From positions 27,390 to 91,389 of the forward strand of contig QKFD01000040.1 of the NCBI GenBank assembly GCA_003251535.1: a stretch of 64,000 nt of DNA. Direction: 5' to 3'. The notes below the pieces were generated by a model, which ran no database searches, was not told the origin of the DNA, and worked only from the letters and a program-made list of their open reading frames with translations. A program made the position numbers and the translations under genes. The DNA is from Chromatiales bacterium (GTDB taxonomy: Bacteria; Pseudomonadota; Gammaproteobacteria; Thiohalomonadales; Thiohalomonadaceae). Below are positions 27,207 to 37,963 of this stretch, piece by piece (the first letter of the stretch is position 1; each line of letters starts with the position of its first letter).

Positions 27207-27318
27207 GGCTCTGTACCGTAGAGGCCTGGGCTGGGCGAGATAGGAACGTGGTCTCTCCTCAGTGTGGTCGCCAGGCCATCTTCACCCGCTGACTACGACG
27301 GCAGGCATAGCGGGTACG

Positions 27319-27348
27319 GTGGCAGAAGGGGGGCGGGGCGCGTATAAT
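27319..27348 (+). promoter_or_regulatory. Candidate sigma-70 promoter of ndk
   Basis: GTGGCA (27319-27324, four of six matches to TTGACA), an 18-base spacer and a perfect TATAAT (27343-27348). It lies 118 bases upstream of the ndk ATG, in the gap after iscX. The long leader contains no recognisable riboswitch. Confidence 0.55.
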
Positions 27349-27466
27349 CGCCCCTCCTTTGGGGGTGGTCGCCGCCGCGGGCTCGCTGCCTGTGCGAACC
27401 CGACCCAGCCACCCGGTCCTCTTGGGTGGTTCCCGTCCAACCAGAAGATTTCACGGAGTCCTCCGC

Positions 27467-27898
27467 ATGGCCGTCGAACGTACTATCTCCATCATCAAGC
27501 CTGACGCGGTTGCCAAGAACCACATCGGCGAGATCTACGCCCGCTTTGAGAAGGCCGGTCTGAAGGTCGTCGCCGCCAAGATGAAGCATCTCTCGCGCAC
27601 TGAGGCCGAGGGTTTTTACGCCGTTCACAAAGAGCGTCCCTTCTTCAACGATCTGGTGAGCTTCATGATCTCCGGTCCGGTGATGGTCCAGGTCTTGGAA
27701 GGAGAGGATGCCATTAACAAGAATCGGGAAGTGATGGGCGCCACCGACCCCAAGAAGGCCGAAGCCGGCACCATTCGGGCCGATTTCGCTTCCAGCATCG
27801 ATGAGAATGCGGTACACGGTTCCGACGGCCCTGAGACCGCCAAGGCTGAGATCTCCTACTTCTTCAGCCAGACTGAGCTTTGCCCTCGCACCCGTTGA
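27467..27898 (+). CDS. ndk: Nucleoside diphosphate kinase
   Basis: 143-aa enzyme transferring the gamma-phosphate between nucleoside triphosphates and diphosphates through a phospho-histidine. Visible are the N-terminal [28 protein letters not shown] and the catalytic His in [12 protein letters not shown]. The start at ATG 27467 matches the family; the longer frame from 27359 does not. Its neighbour rlmN follows, as in E. coli where ndk precedes rlmN. Confidence 0.97.
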   Translation: MAVERTISIIKPDAVAKNHIGEIYARFEKAGLKVVAAKMKHLSRTEAEGFYAVHKERPFFNDLVSFMISGPVMVQVLEGEDAINKNREVMGATDPKKAEAGTIRADFASSIDENAVHGSDGPETAKAEISYFFSQTELCPRTR

Positions 27899-27912
27899 GC
27901 CCTTGCCCTGGC

Positions 27913-27940
27913 GGGGTGGTGGGCGAGGGTCCGCCACCCC
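27913..27940 (+). terminator. Hairpin after ndk
   Basis: GGGGTGG (27913-27919) pairs with CCACCCC (27934-27940) across a 14-base loop, directly after ndk. There is no T-run, so it may only slow transcription or protect the ndk 3' end before rlmN. Confidence 0.35.
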
Positions 27941-27954
27941 CGGAGCAGCACTAA

Positions 27955-29064
27955 ATGGCAGAGCAAGCCCGCGTCAATCTCCTGGGCCTCGATAGGCCCT
28001 CCATGGAGGCCTTCTTCACCGCGTTGGGGGAGAAGGCCTTTCGTGCTTCTCAGGTAATGAAATGGATCTACCACCACGGGGTGGTGGATTTTGACGCAAT
28101 GACCGATCTCGGCAAGGCGCTGCGGGCCAAGCTGTACGCCCAGGCAGAGCTGCGTCTGCCAGAGATTGTGTTAGATCAGCCGGCGGAAGATGGGACCCGC
28201 AAATGGGTACTCAGGCTGGATTCAGGTAACCACATTGAGTGTGTCTTCATCCCCGAGAAGGATCGCACCACGCTGTGCGTCTCCTCCCAGGTGGGGTGCG
28301 CCTTGGCCTGCTCGTTCTGTTCCACCGCCCGCCAGGGTTTTAATCGCAACCTGACCGCGGCAGAGATCGTCGGGCAAGTGGTGCTGGCCTCCATCGCCGT
28401 TGGCATCCCTGAGAATAAAGGTGAACGGGCAATCAGTAATGTTGTGATGATGGGCATGGGCGAGCCGCTGCTCAACTTCGATAATGTCATCACCGCGATG
28501 GCCATCATGACCGATGACGTGGGGTTGGGGATCTCTAAGCGGCGAGTGACCCTCTCCACCGCCGGTGTGGTGCCGGCCATTGAGCAGCTGCGTGAGGTGA
28601 CTGACGTCAGCTTGGCGGTGTCGCTACATGCCCCCAACGATGAGCTGCGTGACCAGCTGGTGCCCATTAACCGCAAATATCCCATCCGTGAACTCGTTGC
28701 CGCGTGTGGGCGTTACATTGCGGGTAAGCCCCATCGGCGCATTACCTGGGAATATGCCCTCCTCGATGGGATCAATGATGGCCCCGAACATGCCCGTTCC
28801 TTGGCGCGGTTATTGCGTAATATACCCTCTAAAATCAATCTGATACCTTTTAATCCGTTCCCCGGTGCGCCCTATCGTCGTTCCCGGGACGAGGCGATTG
28901 AGCAGTTTCGAGACATCCTAATCCAGGCCGGTTTTACCACCATTATCCGCAAGACGCGGGGGGATGATATCGATGCCGCTTGTGGCCAGCTGGTGGGCAA
29001 GGTTGAAGATCGCACTCGGCGCTCAGCACGGTGGCAGGCAGTGCCGATGGAGAAAGCGCTATGA
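27955..29064 (+). CDS. rlmN: Dual-specificity 23S rRNA/tRNA m2A methyltransferase RlmN
   Basis: 369-aa radical-SAM enzyme forming 2-methyladenosine at 23S rRNA A2503 and tRNA A37. The radical-SAM cysteines are in the CxxxCxxC motif CALACSFC, followed by [32 protein letters not shown] and the C-terminal methyl-carrying Cys region (DIDAACGQL) are present. Its last four bases overlap the start of the pilW-type gene. Confidence 0.97.
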   Translation: MAEQARVNLLGLDRPSMEAFFTALGEKAFRASQVMKWIYHHGVVDFDAMTDLGKALRAKLYAQAELRLPEIVLDQPAEDGTRKWVLRLDSGNHIECVFIPEKDRTTLCVSSQVGCALACSFCSTARQGFNRNLTAAEIVGQVVLASIAVGIPENKGERAISNVVMMGMGEPLLNFDNVITAMAIMTDDVGLGISKRRVTLSTAGVVPAIEQLREVTDVSLAVSLHAPNDELRDQLVPINRKYPIRELVAACGRYIAGKPHRRITWEYALLDGINDGPEHARSLARLLRNIPSKINLIPFNPFPGAPYRRSRDEAIEQFRDILIQAGFTTIIRKTRGDDIDAACGQLVGKVEDRTRRSARWQAVPMEKAL

Positions 29065-29840
29065 AAACTGTTGTCCCATCGGTCCTGCTGCTCCTCATGT
29101 TGCTGAGCGGCTGTGCAGCCCAGGGGGGGCGCCCCGACATTAATGACGCGCCAGGGGTAGATCACCAGCGTGCCGCAGAGGCCAATGCCGACTTAGGACT
29201 GCGTTACATGCTACAGGGCAAGAACGAGCTGGCCCTAGAGAAGCTGAAAAAGGCGGTGGCCTACGACCCCAACTCCATCAATGCCAACCACTTTATCGCG
29301 GAGCTTTACCGGCGGGTTGGCAAGACGGAGGAGGCGGGAGAACACTTTGAACGAGCGATTCGGGCGGAAAATAGCAGTGAGCCGCAACCGGCGCTCCACC
29401 AGAATTATGGCGTCTTTCTCTGCACCCAGAAGCGCTACGACGAGGCAGAGAAACAGTTCCTGACCGTGTTGGACAACCCGGTTTACAATGCCCGCGCCCA
29501 GGTCTATGAAAACCTAGGGCTCTGCTTCTTGGAGAAGCCTGATATCACCAAGGCAGAGACCTACCTGCGGTTGGCCTTGACGGCTATGCCAAAATCGCCG
29601 AAGAGTCTCTTGGCAATGGCCCAGGTGGCTCTGTTACAAGAGAACTACCAGTCGGCGCGTGGATTCTTTGAGCGTTATATCGAGGTGGCCCCCCATAGTG
29701 CCGAGTCTGCTTGGCTCGGTGTCCGGTTGGAACGGGCGCTGGGGGATCACAACGCCGAGGCCAGCTATGGGTTATTGCTAAAAAACCGGTTTCCCGATTC
29801 ACCACAGGCCCGTGAATATTTGCAGTCGATCTCCCCGTGA
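29061..29840 (+). CDS. pilW: Type IV pilus biogenesis TPR lipoprotein PilF/PilW
   Basis: 259-aa outer-membrane lipoprotein (pilotin) with a lipobox LLSGC, Cys18. The rest consists of tetratricopeptide repeats ([28 protein letters not shown]; then [20 protein letters not shown] and AKTYLRLAL-like repeats). In Pseudomonas PilF is needed to assemble the PilQ secretin. The ATG at 29061 overlaps the rlmN stop by four bases, and rodZ overlaps its own stop by four. The order rlmN-pilW-rodZ-ispG-hisS is conserved in the class. Confidence 0.92.
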   Translation: MKTVVPSVLLLLMLLSGCAAQGGRPDINDAPGVDHQRAAEANADLGLRYMLQGKNELALEKLKKAVAYDPNSINANHFIAELYRRVGKTEEAGEHFERAIRAENSSEPQPALHQNYGVFLCTQKRYDEAEKQFLTVLDNPVYNARAQVYENLGLCFLEKPDITKAETYLRLALTAMPKSPKSLLAMAQVALLQENYQSARGFFERYIEVAPHSAESAWLGVRLERALGDHNAEASYGLLLKNRFPDSPQAREYLQSISP

Positions 29841-30871
29841 GTGACACGATGAACGATATGAGCCAGGAGTTGGTTGATCCGCCCATGCCCAGCGGTCCAG
29901 GGCGGCACCTGCGCGAGGCGCGGGAAGCGAAGAACATGAGTTTAGAGGAGGCTGCCCTCCGCCTGCGTCTGCATGAGCGGCTAGTGGTGGCCATTGAGGA
30001 GGATGATTACGAGAAGCTACCGCCTCCCGCCTTTGTCATCGGCTATCTGCGTAACTATGCTCGACTGCTGGAGTTGCCTCAGGAGGAGGTGCTCAGTAGT
30101 TACTCGGGTTACCAGGTCCAAAAGCCTGAGTTGGTGCCGCGGATGCGGGCTGACCGCGAGGTTCGCAGCAGTGACCTCTTTGTTCGGCTCTTCACATGGC
30201 TCATCATTCTAGGGCTCATCGCCCTGCCGGCCGCCTGGTGGTTCTCCCAACGCGCTGAACTTAGATTGGGCGGGGGCGAGGTGCCGGCAGATCAACAGCC
30301 AGGGCAGCCGTTGTTCCCCTTTGGCGTAGCCCCTGCGGCGCCAGCTGAAGACTCTTCGATGGGGCAAGAACCCGCCGAGATGGCCGCGGCCCCTGTTGCA
30401 GAAGAGGAGATGCCTGCAACGGCACAAGCGGAGGAGACTCCACCGGCAGAGACGGCACCGGCAGTTGTTGATGCGGTACCTGTACCCGCTGCCCCTGGTC
30501 CGGTGCCCGCCTCTAGTGGGATGACTGACGCCCAACACCCTCAGCCCGCCGCCGAGTCTGAGGCCAGGCCCGCGGCTGCGGTAGCCGCTCACCAGCTGCG
30601 CCTAGAGTTCAAGGCTGACTCCTGGGCACGGGTGACCGATGCAGGGGGCAAACGCCTCCTGGCCGATCTGGTTCGGGCCGGTAATAGTCGGGTATTCGAG
30701 GGGCAACCGCCCTATGAGGTCACGCTCGGTTATGCCCCTGGGGTTGAGGTCTATCTGGGGGGCAAACTGTTCGACCACTCCGCATTCAATCGCAAGAATA
30801 TCGCCAAGTTCTCTCTCGGCCAGGCTGCAGGGGCAGCGGGTGGGGAGGGGGCAGGCGGCGGCACGGAGTAA
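29837..30871 (+). CDS. rodZ: RodZ-family cytoskeletal protein
   Basis: 344 aa. A cytoplasmic Cro-type helix-turn-helix (about 22-90; [20 protein letters not shown]) is followed by one membrane helix (about 117-137; [18 protein letters not shown]), a long Ala/Pro/Glu-rich periplasmic linker and a C-terminal DUF4115 beta domain ([22 protein letters not shown], about 254-330). RodZ couples MreB to cell-wall synthesis and rod shape. Starts at GTG 29837, overlapping the preceding stop by four bases. The linker is longer than in E. coli. Confidence 0.93.
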   Translation: MSDTMNDMSQELVDPPMPSGPGRHLREAREAKNMSLEEAALRLRLHERLVVAIEEDDYEKLPPPAFVIGYLRNYARLLELPQEEVLSSYSGYQVQKPELVPRMRADREVRSSDLFVRLFTWLIILGLIALPAAWWFSQRAELRLGGGEVPADQQPGQPLFPFGVAPAAPAEDSSMGQEPAEMAAAPVAEEEMPATAQAEETPPAETAPAVVDAVPVPAAPGPVPASSGMTDAQHPQPAAESEARPAAAVAAHQLRLEFKADSWARVTDAGGKRLLADLVRAGNSRVFEGQPPYEVTLGYAPGVEVYLGGKLFDHSAFNRKNIAKFSLGQAAGAAGGEGAGGGTE

Positions 30872-30879
30872 CCGTTCCT

Positions 30880-31965
30880 TTGCAACAGGCCTCTCCCATC
30901 GTGCGCCGCAAGTCGCGGCAGATCATGGTCGGCTCTGTACCGGTAGGGGGAGATGCCCCTATCTCAGTGCAGAGCATGACCAACACCGAGACCACCGATG
31001 TCGCCGCCACCGTTGCCCAGATCCGGCGGCTGGAGGCGGCTGGTGCGGATATCGTTCGGGTCTCGGTGCCCTCATTGGAGGCGGCTGAGGCGTTTGGGGA
31101 GATCCGGCGCCAGGTCTCGGTACCCCTCATCTCCGACATCCACTTCGATCACCGTATCGCCTTGCGGGTCTTGGAGCTGGGGGTTGACTGCCTGCGGATC
31201 AATCCGGGAAATATTGGCCGGGAGGATCGCGTGCGCACCTTGGTGGATGCCGCACGGGATAAGGGGGTGCCTATCCGCATTGGGGTCAATGCGGGCTCCT
31301 TAGAGAAGGACCTACAGAAAAAATATGGCGAACCCACCGCCGAGGCGTTGGTGGAGTCGGCTTTACGCCACATCGATATCCTTGATCGCCTCAATTTTCC
31401 CAATTTCAAGGTGAGCCTGAAGGCCTCCGAGATCTTCATGACCGTAGCGGCCTATCGGGAGCTGGCCCGCCAGATCGAACAGCCGCTCCACCTGGGCATC
31501 ACCGAGGCGGGCGGGCTACGTAGCGGCACGGTGAAGTCTGCCATTGGCCTTGGGATGCTACTGGCCGACGGGATTGGCGATACGCTGCGGGTCTCCCTCG
31601 CGGCCGATCCGGTGGAAGAGATCAAGGTGGGTTTCGATATCCTCAAGAGTCTGCGGTTGCGGAACAAAGGGATTAACCTCATCGCCTGCCCCTCCTGTTC
31701 ACGCCAAAATTTCGACGTTATCACCACCGTCAACGCCTTAGAGGAGCGCCTGGAGGATATCTTGGAGCCGATGGACGTGGCGGTGATCGGTTGTGTCGTC
31801 AATGGCCCTGGTGAGGCCAAGGCGGTGGAGGTGGGGGTGACGGGTGGCCAGCCCAACCTCATCTACGTAGGGGGCGAACCAGATCACAAGGTAGAGAATG
31901 CCGATATCGTGGATCGGCTTGAACGGCTCATTCGGGAGCGAATCGCCCAGCGAGGGGCCAGTTAA
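30880..31965 (+). CDS. ispG: 4-hydroxy-3-methylbut-2-enyl diphosphate synthase IspG
   Basis: 361-aa [4Fe-4S] enzyme of the MEP isoprenoid pathway. The N-terminal TIM-barrel motif ([13 protein letters not shown]) and the three cluster cysteines are visible: two in [13 protein letters not shown] and one in [12 protein letters not shown]. The start is TTG at 30880, fitting the family N-terminus ([11 protein letters not shown]); no ATG is available nearby. Follows rodZ by eight bases, so it is probably in the same transcript. Confidence 0.96.
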   Translation: MQQASPIVRRKSRQIMVGSVPVGGDAPISVQSMTNTETTDVAATVAQIRRLEAAGADIVRVSVPSLEAAEAFGEIRRQVSVPLISDIHFDHRIALRVLELGVDCLRINPGNIGREDRVRTLVDAARDKGVPIRIGVNAGSLEKDLQKKYGEPTAEALVESALRHIDILDRLNFPNFKVSLKASEIFMTVAAYRELARQIEQPLHLGITEAGGLRSGTVKSAIGLGMLLADGIGDTLRVSLAADPVEEIKVGFDILKSLRLRNKGINLIACPSCSRQNFDVITTVNALEERLEDILEPMDVAVIGCVVNGPGEAKAVEVGVTGGQPNLIYVGGEPDHKVENADIVDRLERLIRERIAQRGAS

Positions 31966-32138
31966 GTCAACGTGGGTGGTCACCTCCGTTGCGCCCCGCT
32001 CTCCCAATCTACAGACTCACCCCTCGTTACTGATGGGGGCCGGTTCCCGGCCTTCCCCGCGACCTGTTAATATTCGCCCCCATTCGCACCGAATTGCCCC
32101 GGCCATGGCCGGTGGCCCACTCCAAGGGGAAGTTTCCG

Positions 32139-33428
32139 TTGTCCGCTAAGATCCAGGCCGTTCGGGGGATGAAAGATATCCTGCCGGAGCAGACCCCAGT
32201 ATGGCGCTATCTCGAAGAGACCGTCCGCGGGGTGCTTGACGCCTATGGCTATTGGGAGATCCGACTGCCTATCGTCGAGAGTACCGAGCTGTTCAAGCGC
32301 TCCATCGGCGAGGTGACTGATATCGTCGAAAAGGAGATGTACACCTTCCAGGATGGGGATGAGTCCCTCACCCTGCGCCCCGAGGGGACGGCAGGCTGTG
32401 TGCGGGCGGCCATTGAGAACGGCATCATCCACAATCAGGTGCGCAAGCTCTGGTACCAAGGCCCCATGTTCCGTCATGAGCGGCCACAGAAGGGGCGCTA
32501 TCGCCAATTCCACCAGATCGGCGTTGAGGTCTTTGGCCTCTCCGGCCCAGATATCGATGCCGAACTTATCCTGTTGACCGCTCGCCTCTGGCGCCAGCTC
32601 GGTCTGTTGGAGCATGTGCAGCTCCAGCTCAATACGTTAGGCTCGGCCGAAGCCCGGAGCGCCTATCGGGAGAAGTTGGTGGCCTATTGTCGAGAGCGGT
32701 TTGCTGAGCTGGACGAGGATAGTCGGCGCCGTCTCGATAGTAATCCGCTGCGGATCCTGGACAGCAAAAACCCCGCGATGGCAGATCTGATCCAGGGGGC
32801 GCCGCAGCTACTCGATCACCTGGATGAGCCCTCCCGTGAGCACTTCGAGCAGCTGACCAGGCTGCTAGAGATGGGGGGCGTCTCCTATGTGATCAATCCT
32901 CGTCTGGTGCGTGGCTTGGACTACTACGGCCGCACCGTTTTCGAATGGGTGACGGACCGTTTGGGGGCCCAGGGCACGGTCTGTGCTGGTGGCCGTTATG
33001 ACGGCCTGGTGGAGCATATCGGTGGGCGCTCAACCCCAGCCGTGGGCTTTGCCATGGGGCTGGAGCGGTTGGTGCTATTGTTGACCGAGGGTGCCGTGAG
33101 CCGTACAGAGCTTCCCTTAGAGCGCTACACCCCCCACGCCTATTTTGTTGCCGTGGGTGAGGCGCCAGAACGGGCGGCACTGGTATTGGCTGAGCGGCTG
33201 CGCAGCAGCTTACCGCGGCTGCGGTTGGAGCTGAACATGGGCAGTGGCGGCTTCAAGGCGCAGATTAAGCGGGCCGATAAGAGCGGTGCCCGTTTCGCCT
33301 TGGTGCTTGGTGAGAGTGAACTTGCCGAAGGGCAAATTGGGCTTAAGTCCTTGCGGGAGGAGGGTGACCAGCGCTCCTTCAGCGAGGCGGAACTGATCGA
33401 TTTTCTCGCTGGACAGATCGCGTCGTAA
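32139..33428 (+). CDS. hisS: Histidyl-tRNA synthetase
   Basis: 429-aa class II synthetase charging tRNA-His. Motif 2 ([20 protein letters not shown]), the HisA motif ([15 protein letters not shown]) and motif 3 ([11 protein letters not shown]) are intact, followed by the anticodon-binding domain (from about 330). The TTG at 32139 is chosen as start: GGGGAAG lies eight bases upstream and the sequence from there ([15 protein letters not shown]) aligns with the E. coli N-terminus, whereas the upstream ATG at 32104 is out of frame and codons from 32094 are unsupported. Confidence 0.96.
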   Translation: MSAKIQAVRGMKDILPEQTPVWRYLEETVRGVLDAYGYWEIRLPIVESTELFKRSIGEVTDIVEKEMYTFQDGDESLTLRPEGTAGCVRAAIENGIIHNQVRKLWYQGPMFRHERPQKGRYRQFHQIGVEVFGLSGPDIDAELILLTARLWRQLGLLEHVQLQLNTLGSAEARSAYREKLVAYCRERFAELDEDSRRRLDSNPLRILDSKNPAMADLIQGAPQLLDHLDEPSREHFEQLTRLLEMGGVSYVINPRLVRGLDYYGRTVFEWVTDRLGAQGTVCAGGRYDGLVEHIGGRSTPAVGFAMGLERLVLLLTEGAVSRTELPLERYTPHAYFVAVGEAPERAALVLAERLRSSLPRLRLELNMGSGGFKAQIKRADKSGARFALVLGESELAEGQIGLKSLREEGDQRSFSEAELIDFLAGQIAS

Positions 33429-33495
33429 CCGATGGCTTGGTGGGCGACCGGCACCACCGAATTGAACCAGAACAGCTCGAATTGAAGGAGCCGCA

Positions 33496-34119
33496 GTGGA
33501 ACTCCAAACCGAAGAACAACAGGTCGAAGCACTCAAGGCGTGGTGGCAGGAGAATGCGCGGGCAGTCATGACTGGCGTGGCCATTGCCGTCTTGGCAGTG
33601 GGCGGTTTCCGTTACTGGACCCACTATCAGCAGCAGCAGGCTGAGGTGGCCGCCGATCTGTTCATGCAGCTCGATGTCACTAAGACCACGGGCCCAGAGG
33701 ATGCCGGTCGCCGTCTCATTGGTGAGTATCCCCACAGCGCTTATGCCGCCTTCGCTGCTTTAGAGCTGGCGGAGCGCGCAGTGACCGCCGGGGACCTGCC
33801 AGCGGCGGAAGTGCAGTTGCGCTGGGCGGCGGATAACGCATCGATACCGGAACTCCAGCAGCTGGCGCAGGTGCGGCTGGCGCGGGTATTGGTGGCTATA
33901 GATAAGGCGCAGGAGGCCGTGACCCTACTGAAGGGGGGGAGCTTTGGCGCCTACCAAGGGATGGCCGATGAGGCGCGAGGGGATGCCCTGGCCGCCTTGG
34001 GTGAGACAGAGCAGGCGCGAGAGGCGTACCAGCAGGCGCTGACCGCCTTTGATGGTGTCCCTGCCAAGCGATCCCTGATCGAGATGAAGGTGGATGACCT
34101 CGCGGGGGTAGCGTCGTGA
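33496..34119 (+). CDS. yfgM: YfgM-family ancillary SecYEG translocon subunit
   Basis: 207 aa. A short cytoplasmic N-terminus (ELQTEEQQVEALKAWWQENAR) precedes one membrane helix (about 21-40; VMTGVAIAVLAVGGFRYW) and a periplasmic tetratricopeptide-type domain. In E. coli YfgM associates with PpiD at the Sec translocon and helps periplasmic folding. GTG start at 33496 with GGAG upstream. It overlaps bamB by four bases, and the pair hisS-yfgM-bamB-der is the standard gammaproteobacterial order. Confidence 0.93.
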   Translation: MELQTEEQQVEALKAWWQENARAVMTGVAIAVLAVGGFRYWTHYQQQQAEVAADLFMQLDVTKTTGPEDAGRRLIGEYPHSAYAAFAALELAERAVTAGDLPAAEVQLRWAADNASIPELQQLAQVRLARVLVAIDKAQEAVTLLKGGSFGAYQGMADEARGDALAALGETEQAREAYQQALTAFDGVPAKRSLIEMKVDDLAGVAS

Positions 34120-35333
34120 CCCCACTCCTGCGCCCCATCTTGGTGGCCCTCCTGGCGCTGCTGGGGGTGGCCTGTAGCGGCACTAGCTCCAATTTGGCGC
34201 CACTGGACCCACCGGCTCCACTAGTCCCTTTCGAGCCGGCGGTTCAGATAAACCAGCGCTGGAGTGCGCAGATCGGTAACGGTACCGATGGTCACTACCT
34301 ACGGTTGCCGCCGTTGGTGGCCGATGGGCGGGTCTTTGTGGCGAGCCGCGATGGCCAAGTAAAGGCCTTTGAGGCAACCAGCGGCACCCTGGCTTGGCAG
34401 GTAGAGTTGGATGACACCACTGTGCTGGGTGGCCCTGGCGACGGTGGGGAGCTGCTGCTATTGGGTGGGGATGCGCAGGTGATCGCCCTCGATAAGAGCG
34501 ATGGTACTGAACGGTGGCGCGCCCCCGTCTCCAGCGAAGTGCTGTCACGCCCGGTGCGGATTGAGGACGTGGTGGTTGTCCATGCCGTGGATGGCCAAGT
34601 GACCGCCCTTAAGGCCGACTCAGGGGAGCGCTTGTGGCGCTATCGGCAGGAGGTACCGCTACTCAGTCTGCGTGGTACCAGCGCCCCGGCGGTGGTGGGC
34701 AAGGATGGGGTGGTGGTCGGTTTTGCCAATGCCCAGGTGGCTGCCTTGACCCTCAAGGATGGCCATGTGGCCTGGCAGACGGCAGTGGCGGTGCCACGAG
34801 GCCGTTCTGAACTGGAGCGCATGGTGGATGTGGATGCTGAGCCCTTCATCGCCGATGGTGCTGCCTACACCGTGAGTTATCAGGGGCGGCTCTCCGCGGT
34901 ATCCCTGGATGGGGGGCGGATGCTTTGGAGCCGAGACTTCTCCTCCTACACCGGACTGGCGGCCGCTGGCCGAGAGCTGTTCACCACCGATGCCCATGGC
35001 GATGTCTGGGCCTTTGCCCGCACCAATGGTGGTTCACTCTGGAAGCAGGCCGCACTCCACGGTCGCCGAGTGACGGCGCCGACAGTGCAGGGGCCGATGC
35101 TGGTGGTGGGCGACTATGAGGGCTACATCCACTGGTTGGCACGGGAGGATGGCCGTCCAATCGCCCGCGCCCGGCTCGAAGCGGGCGACGCCTCAGCGGT
35201 CAGCGAGGAGGAGCCGGACGATCCCGATGAAGAGGATTACGGGATCCTGGCTGCCCCCACAGTGGCTGGCGAATGGGTCTACGTGGTCAATGCCGAGGGC
35301 CAACTGAGCGCCTATCAAGTCGCCCCTAAGTAA
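34116..35333 (+). CDS. bamB: Outer-membrane assembly lipoprotein BamB
   Basis: 405-aa beta-propeller lipoprotein of the BAM complex, which inserts beta-barrel proteins into the outer membrane. Lipobox LGVAC gives Cys20. Repeated PQQ-like blades follow (VFVASRDGQVKAFEATSGTLAWQ; VIALDKSDGTERWRAPV; ALKADSGERLWRYR; LSAVSLDGGRMLWSR). The acidic insert EEEPDDPDEED near the C-terminus is unusual compared with E. coli. GTG start, four-base overlap with yfgM. Confidence 0.95.
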   Translation: MTPLLRPILVALLALLGVACSGTSSNLAPLDPPAPLVPFEPAVQINQRWSAQIGNGTDGHYLRLPPLVADGRVFVASRDGQVKAFEATSGTLAWQVELDDTTVLGGPGDGGELLLLGGDAQVIALDKSDGTERWRAPVSSEVLSRPVRIEDVVVVHAVDGQVTALKADSGERLWRYRQEVPLLSLRGTSAPAVVGKDGVVVGFANAQVAALTLKDGHVAWQTAVAVPRGRSELERMVDVDAEPFIADGAAYTVSYQGRLSAVSLDGGRMLWSRDFSSYTGLAAAGRELFTTDAHGDVWAFARTNGGSLWKQAALHGRRVTAPTVQGPMLVVGDYEGYIHWLAREDGRPIARARLEAGDASAVSEEEPDDPDEEDYGILAAPTVAGEWVYVVNAEGQLSAYQVAPK

Positions 35334-35345
35334 TCTAATCCTCTT

Positions 35346-35392
35346 CGGTCACCCGCAGGGTGGCCGATCCCGCCCCGGCAGGGAGGCCGGGG
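35346..35392 (+). terminator. Two hairpins after bamB
   Basis: CGGTCACCC/GGGTGGCCG (35346-35354 with 35358-35366, one G-U pair) and CCCCGGC/GCCGGGG (35373-35379 with 35386-35392). They lie in the 105-base bamB-der gap. No T-run follows; Rho-independent termination is doubtful, but strong RNA structure is clear. Confidence 0.4.
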
Positions 35393-35438
35393 TATCGTAC
35401 CCTCCTAGGCTGCTGCCTCACTTCCTGAGCAATCCTGT

Positions 35439-36839
35439 ATGAAACCGGTCATCGCCTTGGTGGGCCGACCCAATGTCGGTAAGTCCACCCTATTCAATTT
35501 CCTCACCCGCACCCGAGACGCCCTGGTGGCCGATCTACCGGGATTGACCCGTGATCGCCAGTACGGCATCGGCAAGGTGGGGGAGCGTCCCTACATCGTG
35601 GTCGATACGGGCGGCCTGGCGGGGGGCGAGCAGGGGGTGGAGAGCCTCATGGCCCGCCAGGCAAAGGCGGCAGTGGAGGAGGCCCACCTGATCCTGTTTA
35701 TGGTAGATGGTGTCGCGGGCCTCACCGGAGGTGACCGGGAGGTGGCTGATTGGCTTCGCGCCACGGGTAAGCCGGTGATATTAGTGGTGAACAAGACCGA
35801 TCGCGGAGATCCCGATCTGCTCACGGCCGAGTTCCACGACCTGGGGCTGGGTGAGCCCCATGCCATTGCCGCCGCCCACGGACGTAACGTTCGGTTACTG
35901 ATGGAGGAGGTGCTGCTTCGCCTGCCGCAGTTGGCAGAGGAGGCCGGCGAGGAGGAGGAGGGGATTCGGGTCGCCATCTTGGGGCGCCCCAATGTGGGTA
36001 AGTCAACTCTGGTCAACCGTCTGCTGGGGGAGGAGCGGGTGGTGGTGTTTGATATGCCAGGCACCACCCGCGACAGTATCTTTGTCCCCTTTGAGCGGTC
36101 GGGAAAGCGCTACACCCTCATCGATACCGCCGGGGTGCGGCGGCGCTCACGCATCGATGAGGTGATCGAGAAGTTCAGTGTCATCAAGACCCTCCAGGCC
36201 ATTGAAGCGGCCCACGTGGCGGTGATGGTATTGGATGCCCATGAAGGGATCGCTGAACAGGACGCTACCCTACTCGGTTTTGTCCTCGAAGCGGGGCGGG
36301 GCGTGGTGCTGGCCATCAACAAGTGGGATGGTCTTACCTCCGATCAGCGCGATGAGATCAAGCGGGAGTTCAATCTCAAGCTGCCGTTCCTCGACTTCGC
36401 CAAGCTTCACTTCATCTCTGCCCTCCATGGCAGTGGGGTGGGCGATCTCTGGCGCTCCATCGACAAGGCCTATGACTCCGCCATGCGCCACTTTCCCACT
36501 CCGGAGTTGACTCGTCTGTTAGAGGCGGCGATCCACACCCACCAGCCGCCCCTGGTGCGGGGGCAGCGCATCAAACTGCGCTACGCCCATCAGGGGGGTA
36601 AGAATCCGCCCCTGATCATCATCCACGGCAACAAGACCGAGGATGTGCCCCTGGCCTACCGCCGCTATTTGATCAACTTCTTCCGTCAGCAGTTGAAACT
36701 AGAGGGCACGCCGGTACGGGTGGAGTTCCGCGGAGGGGAGAACCCCTACGCCGGTAAGAAAAACACCCTGACACCCCGGCAGATTGCCAAGAAGAAGCGC
36801 CTCATCAAGCACATCAAGAAGCGGGAGCGGAAGCACTGA
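35439..36839 (+). CDS. der: Ribosome-assembly GTPase Der (EngA)
   Basis: 466 aa with two tandem GTPase domains and a C-terminal KH-like domain, needed for 50S subunit maturation. G1 motifs GRPNVGKST occur at about 8-16 and again at about 182-190; the [10 protein letters not shown] and DMPGTTRDS switch segments and NKTD/NKWD motifs are all present. The KH-like domain (from about 355) contains the [16 protein letters not shown] helix, and the tail is lysine-rich. Last gene of the long plus-strand run, convergent with the ABC permease gene. Confidence 0.97.
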   Translation: MKPVIALVGRPNVGKSTLFNFLTRTRDALVADLPGLTRDRQYGIGKVGERPYIVVDTGGLAGGEQGVESLMARQAKAAVEEAHLILFMVDGVAGLTGGDREVADWLRATGKPVILVVNKTDRGDPDLLTAEFHDLGLGEPHAIAAAHGRNVRLLMEEVLLRLPQLAEEAGEEEEGIRVAILGRPNVGKSTLVNRLLGEERVVVFDMPGTTRDSIFVPFERSGKRYTLIDTAGVRRRSRIDEVIEKFSVIKTLQAIEAAHVAVMVLDAHEGIAEQDATLLGFVLEAGRGVVLAINKWDGLTSDQRDEIKREFNLKLPFLDFAKLHFISALHGSGVGDLWRSIDKAYDSAMRHFPTPELTRLLEAAIHTHQPPLVRGQRIKLRYAHQGGKNPPLIIIHGNKTEDVPLAYRRYLINFFRQQLKLEGTPVRVEFRGGENPYAGKKNTLTPRQIAKKKRLIKHIKKRERKH

Positions 36840-36862
36840 TCCGCCCTGCCACTGCGCCGGAT

Positions 36863-37963
36863 TTAGTCTAGGCGTTTGTGGAACCTCAGTACGGCGATGG
36901 TCAGGGTCAGGGTAGTAAAGAGGGCCAGCGCCTGGATGTCGCCTAGCAGCTCCAGCAGATCGGCGCCGCGCAGCATAATGCCGCGGATGATGCGCACAAA
37001 GTGGGTCAACGGCAGCACCTCGGCGATATATTGGGCCGCCTGTGGCATCCCGTCGAAGGGGAACATAAAGCCAGAGAGCAGGATCGAGGGGAGAAAGAAG
37101 AAAAAGGTCATCTGCATCGCCTGAAACTGGCTGGCCGCCAGGGTGGAGATCACCAACCCAAGGGTGAGGTTGGCGGCGATGAAGAGGAGGGTGGCGAGAT
37201 AGACATCGCCGATGGCGCCGACGATGGGGACCTGAAAGAGAAAGCGCCCCAGTAGCAGGATCAGGCTCACCTGGAGCAGGCCAATGATGATGTAGGGGAT
37301 GATCTTCCCCACCATCAGCTCAATATTGCGCACGGGTGTATTGATCAACAGCTCTAGGTTACCCCGCTCCCGCTCCCGCACGATCGCCACGGCGGTAAAT
37401 AACACCATGGTCATGGTCAAGATGACGCCGATCAGGCCAGGGACGATGTAGACCGCCGAGCGCCGTTCGGGATTGTAGGGGTTATAGAGTTCAAAGAGCG
37501 GGGCGCCATCCCCCTGCTGCAAGGTGGAGTCCTGCTGTAGCTCCATCTGGGTGAGCTTCTGGGCGGCACCGAGGATCAGCGGATCGGCGCCATCGACGAT
37601 GAGCTGGGCCGCTGAACGGTCGTTCTGCTGGAGCCGCCGCTCAAAATCAGCCGGAATCACAATACCCACGGCGATCTCGCCACGCCGCATCCGCTCCTGC
37701 AGCTCGGTACTATCACGGGCGGTGCGGACAACATGGACCACTTGGCTCGCCTCTGCATCGGCGATGAGGGTGGCAGAGAGCTGACTCCCCGCCTGGTCCA
37801 CCACTGCCGTGTCGAGGTGGCGCACATCGGTATTGATGGCAAAGCCGAACAGCATGATCTGCAACATCGGGATACCGACGATCATGCCGAAGGTGAGGCG
37901 GTCTCGCGCCAGTTGGCGCACCTCTTTACGCACGACAGCGAGTAGACGGGTGATGCAGCTCAT
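36863..37963 (-). CDS. ABC-2 type transporter permease
   Basis: 366-aa inner-membrane subunit of the YhhJ/YbhS/YbhR type. One N-terminal membrane helix (about 27-45), a large periplasmic region (about 46-175) and five C-terminal helices (about 180-360) with the conserved RERERGNLELLINTPV signature. It is the last gene of a four-gene minus-strand unit (TetR, HlyD-like, ATPase, permease) and overlaps the ATPase gene by four bases. E. coli ybhGFSR has two permeases; here only one is present, so it may homodimerise. Confidence 0.93.
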   Translation of the reverse strand: MSCITRLLAVVRKEVRQLARDRLTFGMIVGIPMLQIMLFGFAINTDVRHLDTAVVDQAGSQLSATLIADAEASQVVHVVRTARDSTELQERMRRGEIAVGIVIPADFERRLQQNDRSAAQLIVDGADPLILGAAQKLTQMELQQDSTLQQGDGAPLFELYNPYNPERRSAVYIVPGLIGVILTMTMVLFTAVAIVRERERGNLELLINTPVRNIELMVGKIIPYIIIGLLQVSLILLLGRFLFQVPIVGAIGDVYLATLLFIAANLTLGLVISTLAASQFQAMQMTFFFFLPSILLSGFMFPFDGMPQAAQYIAEVLPLTHFVRIIRGIMLRGADLLELLGDIQALALFTTLTLTIAVLRFHKRLD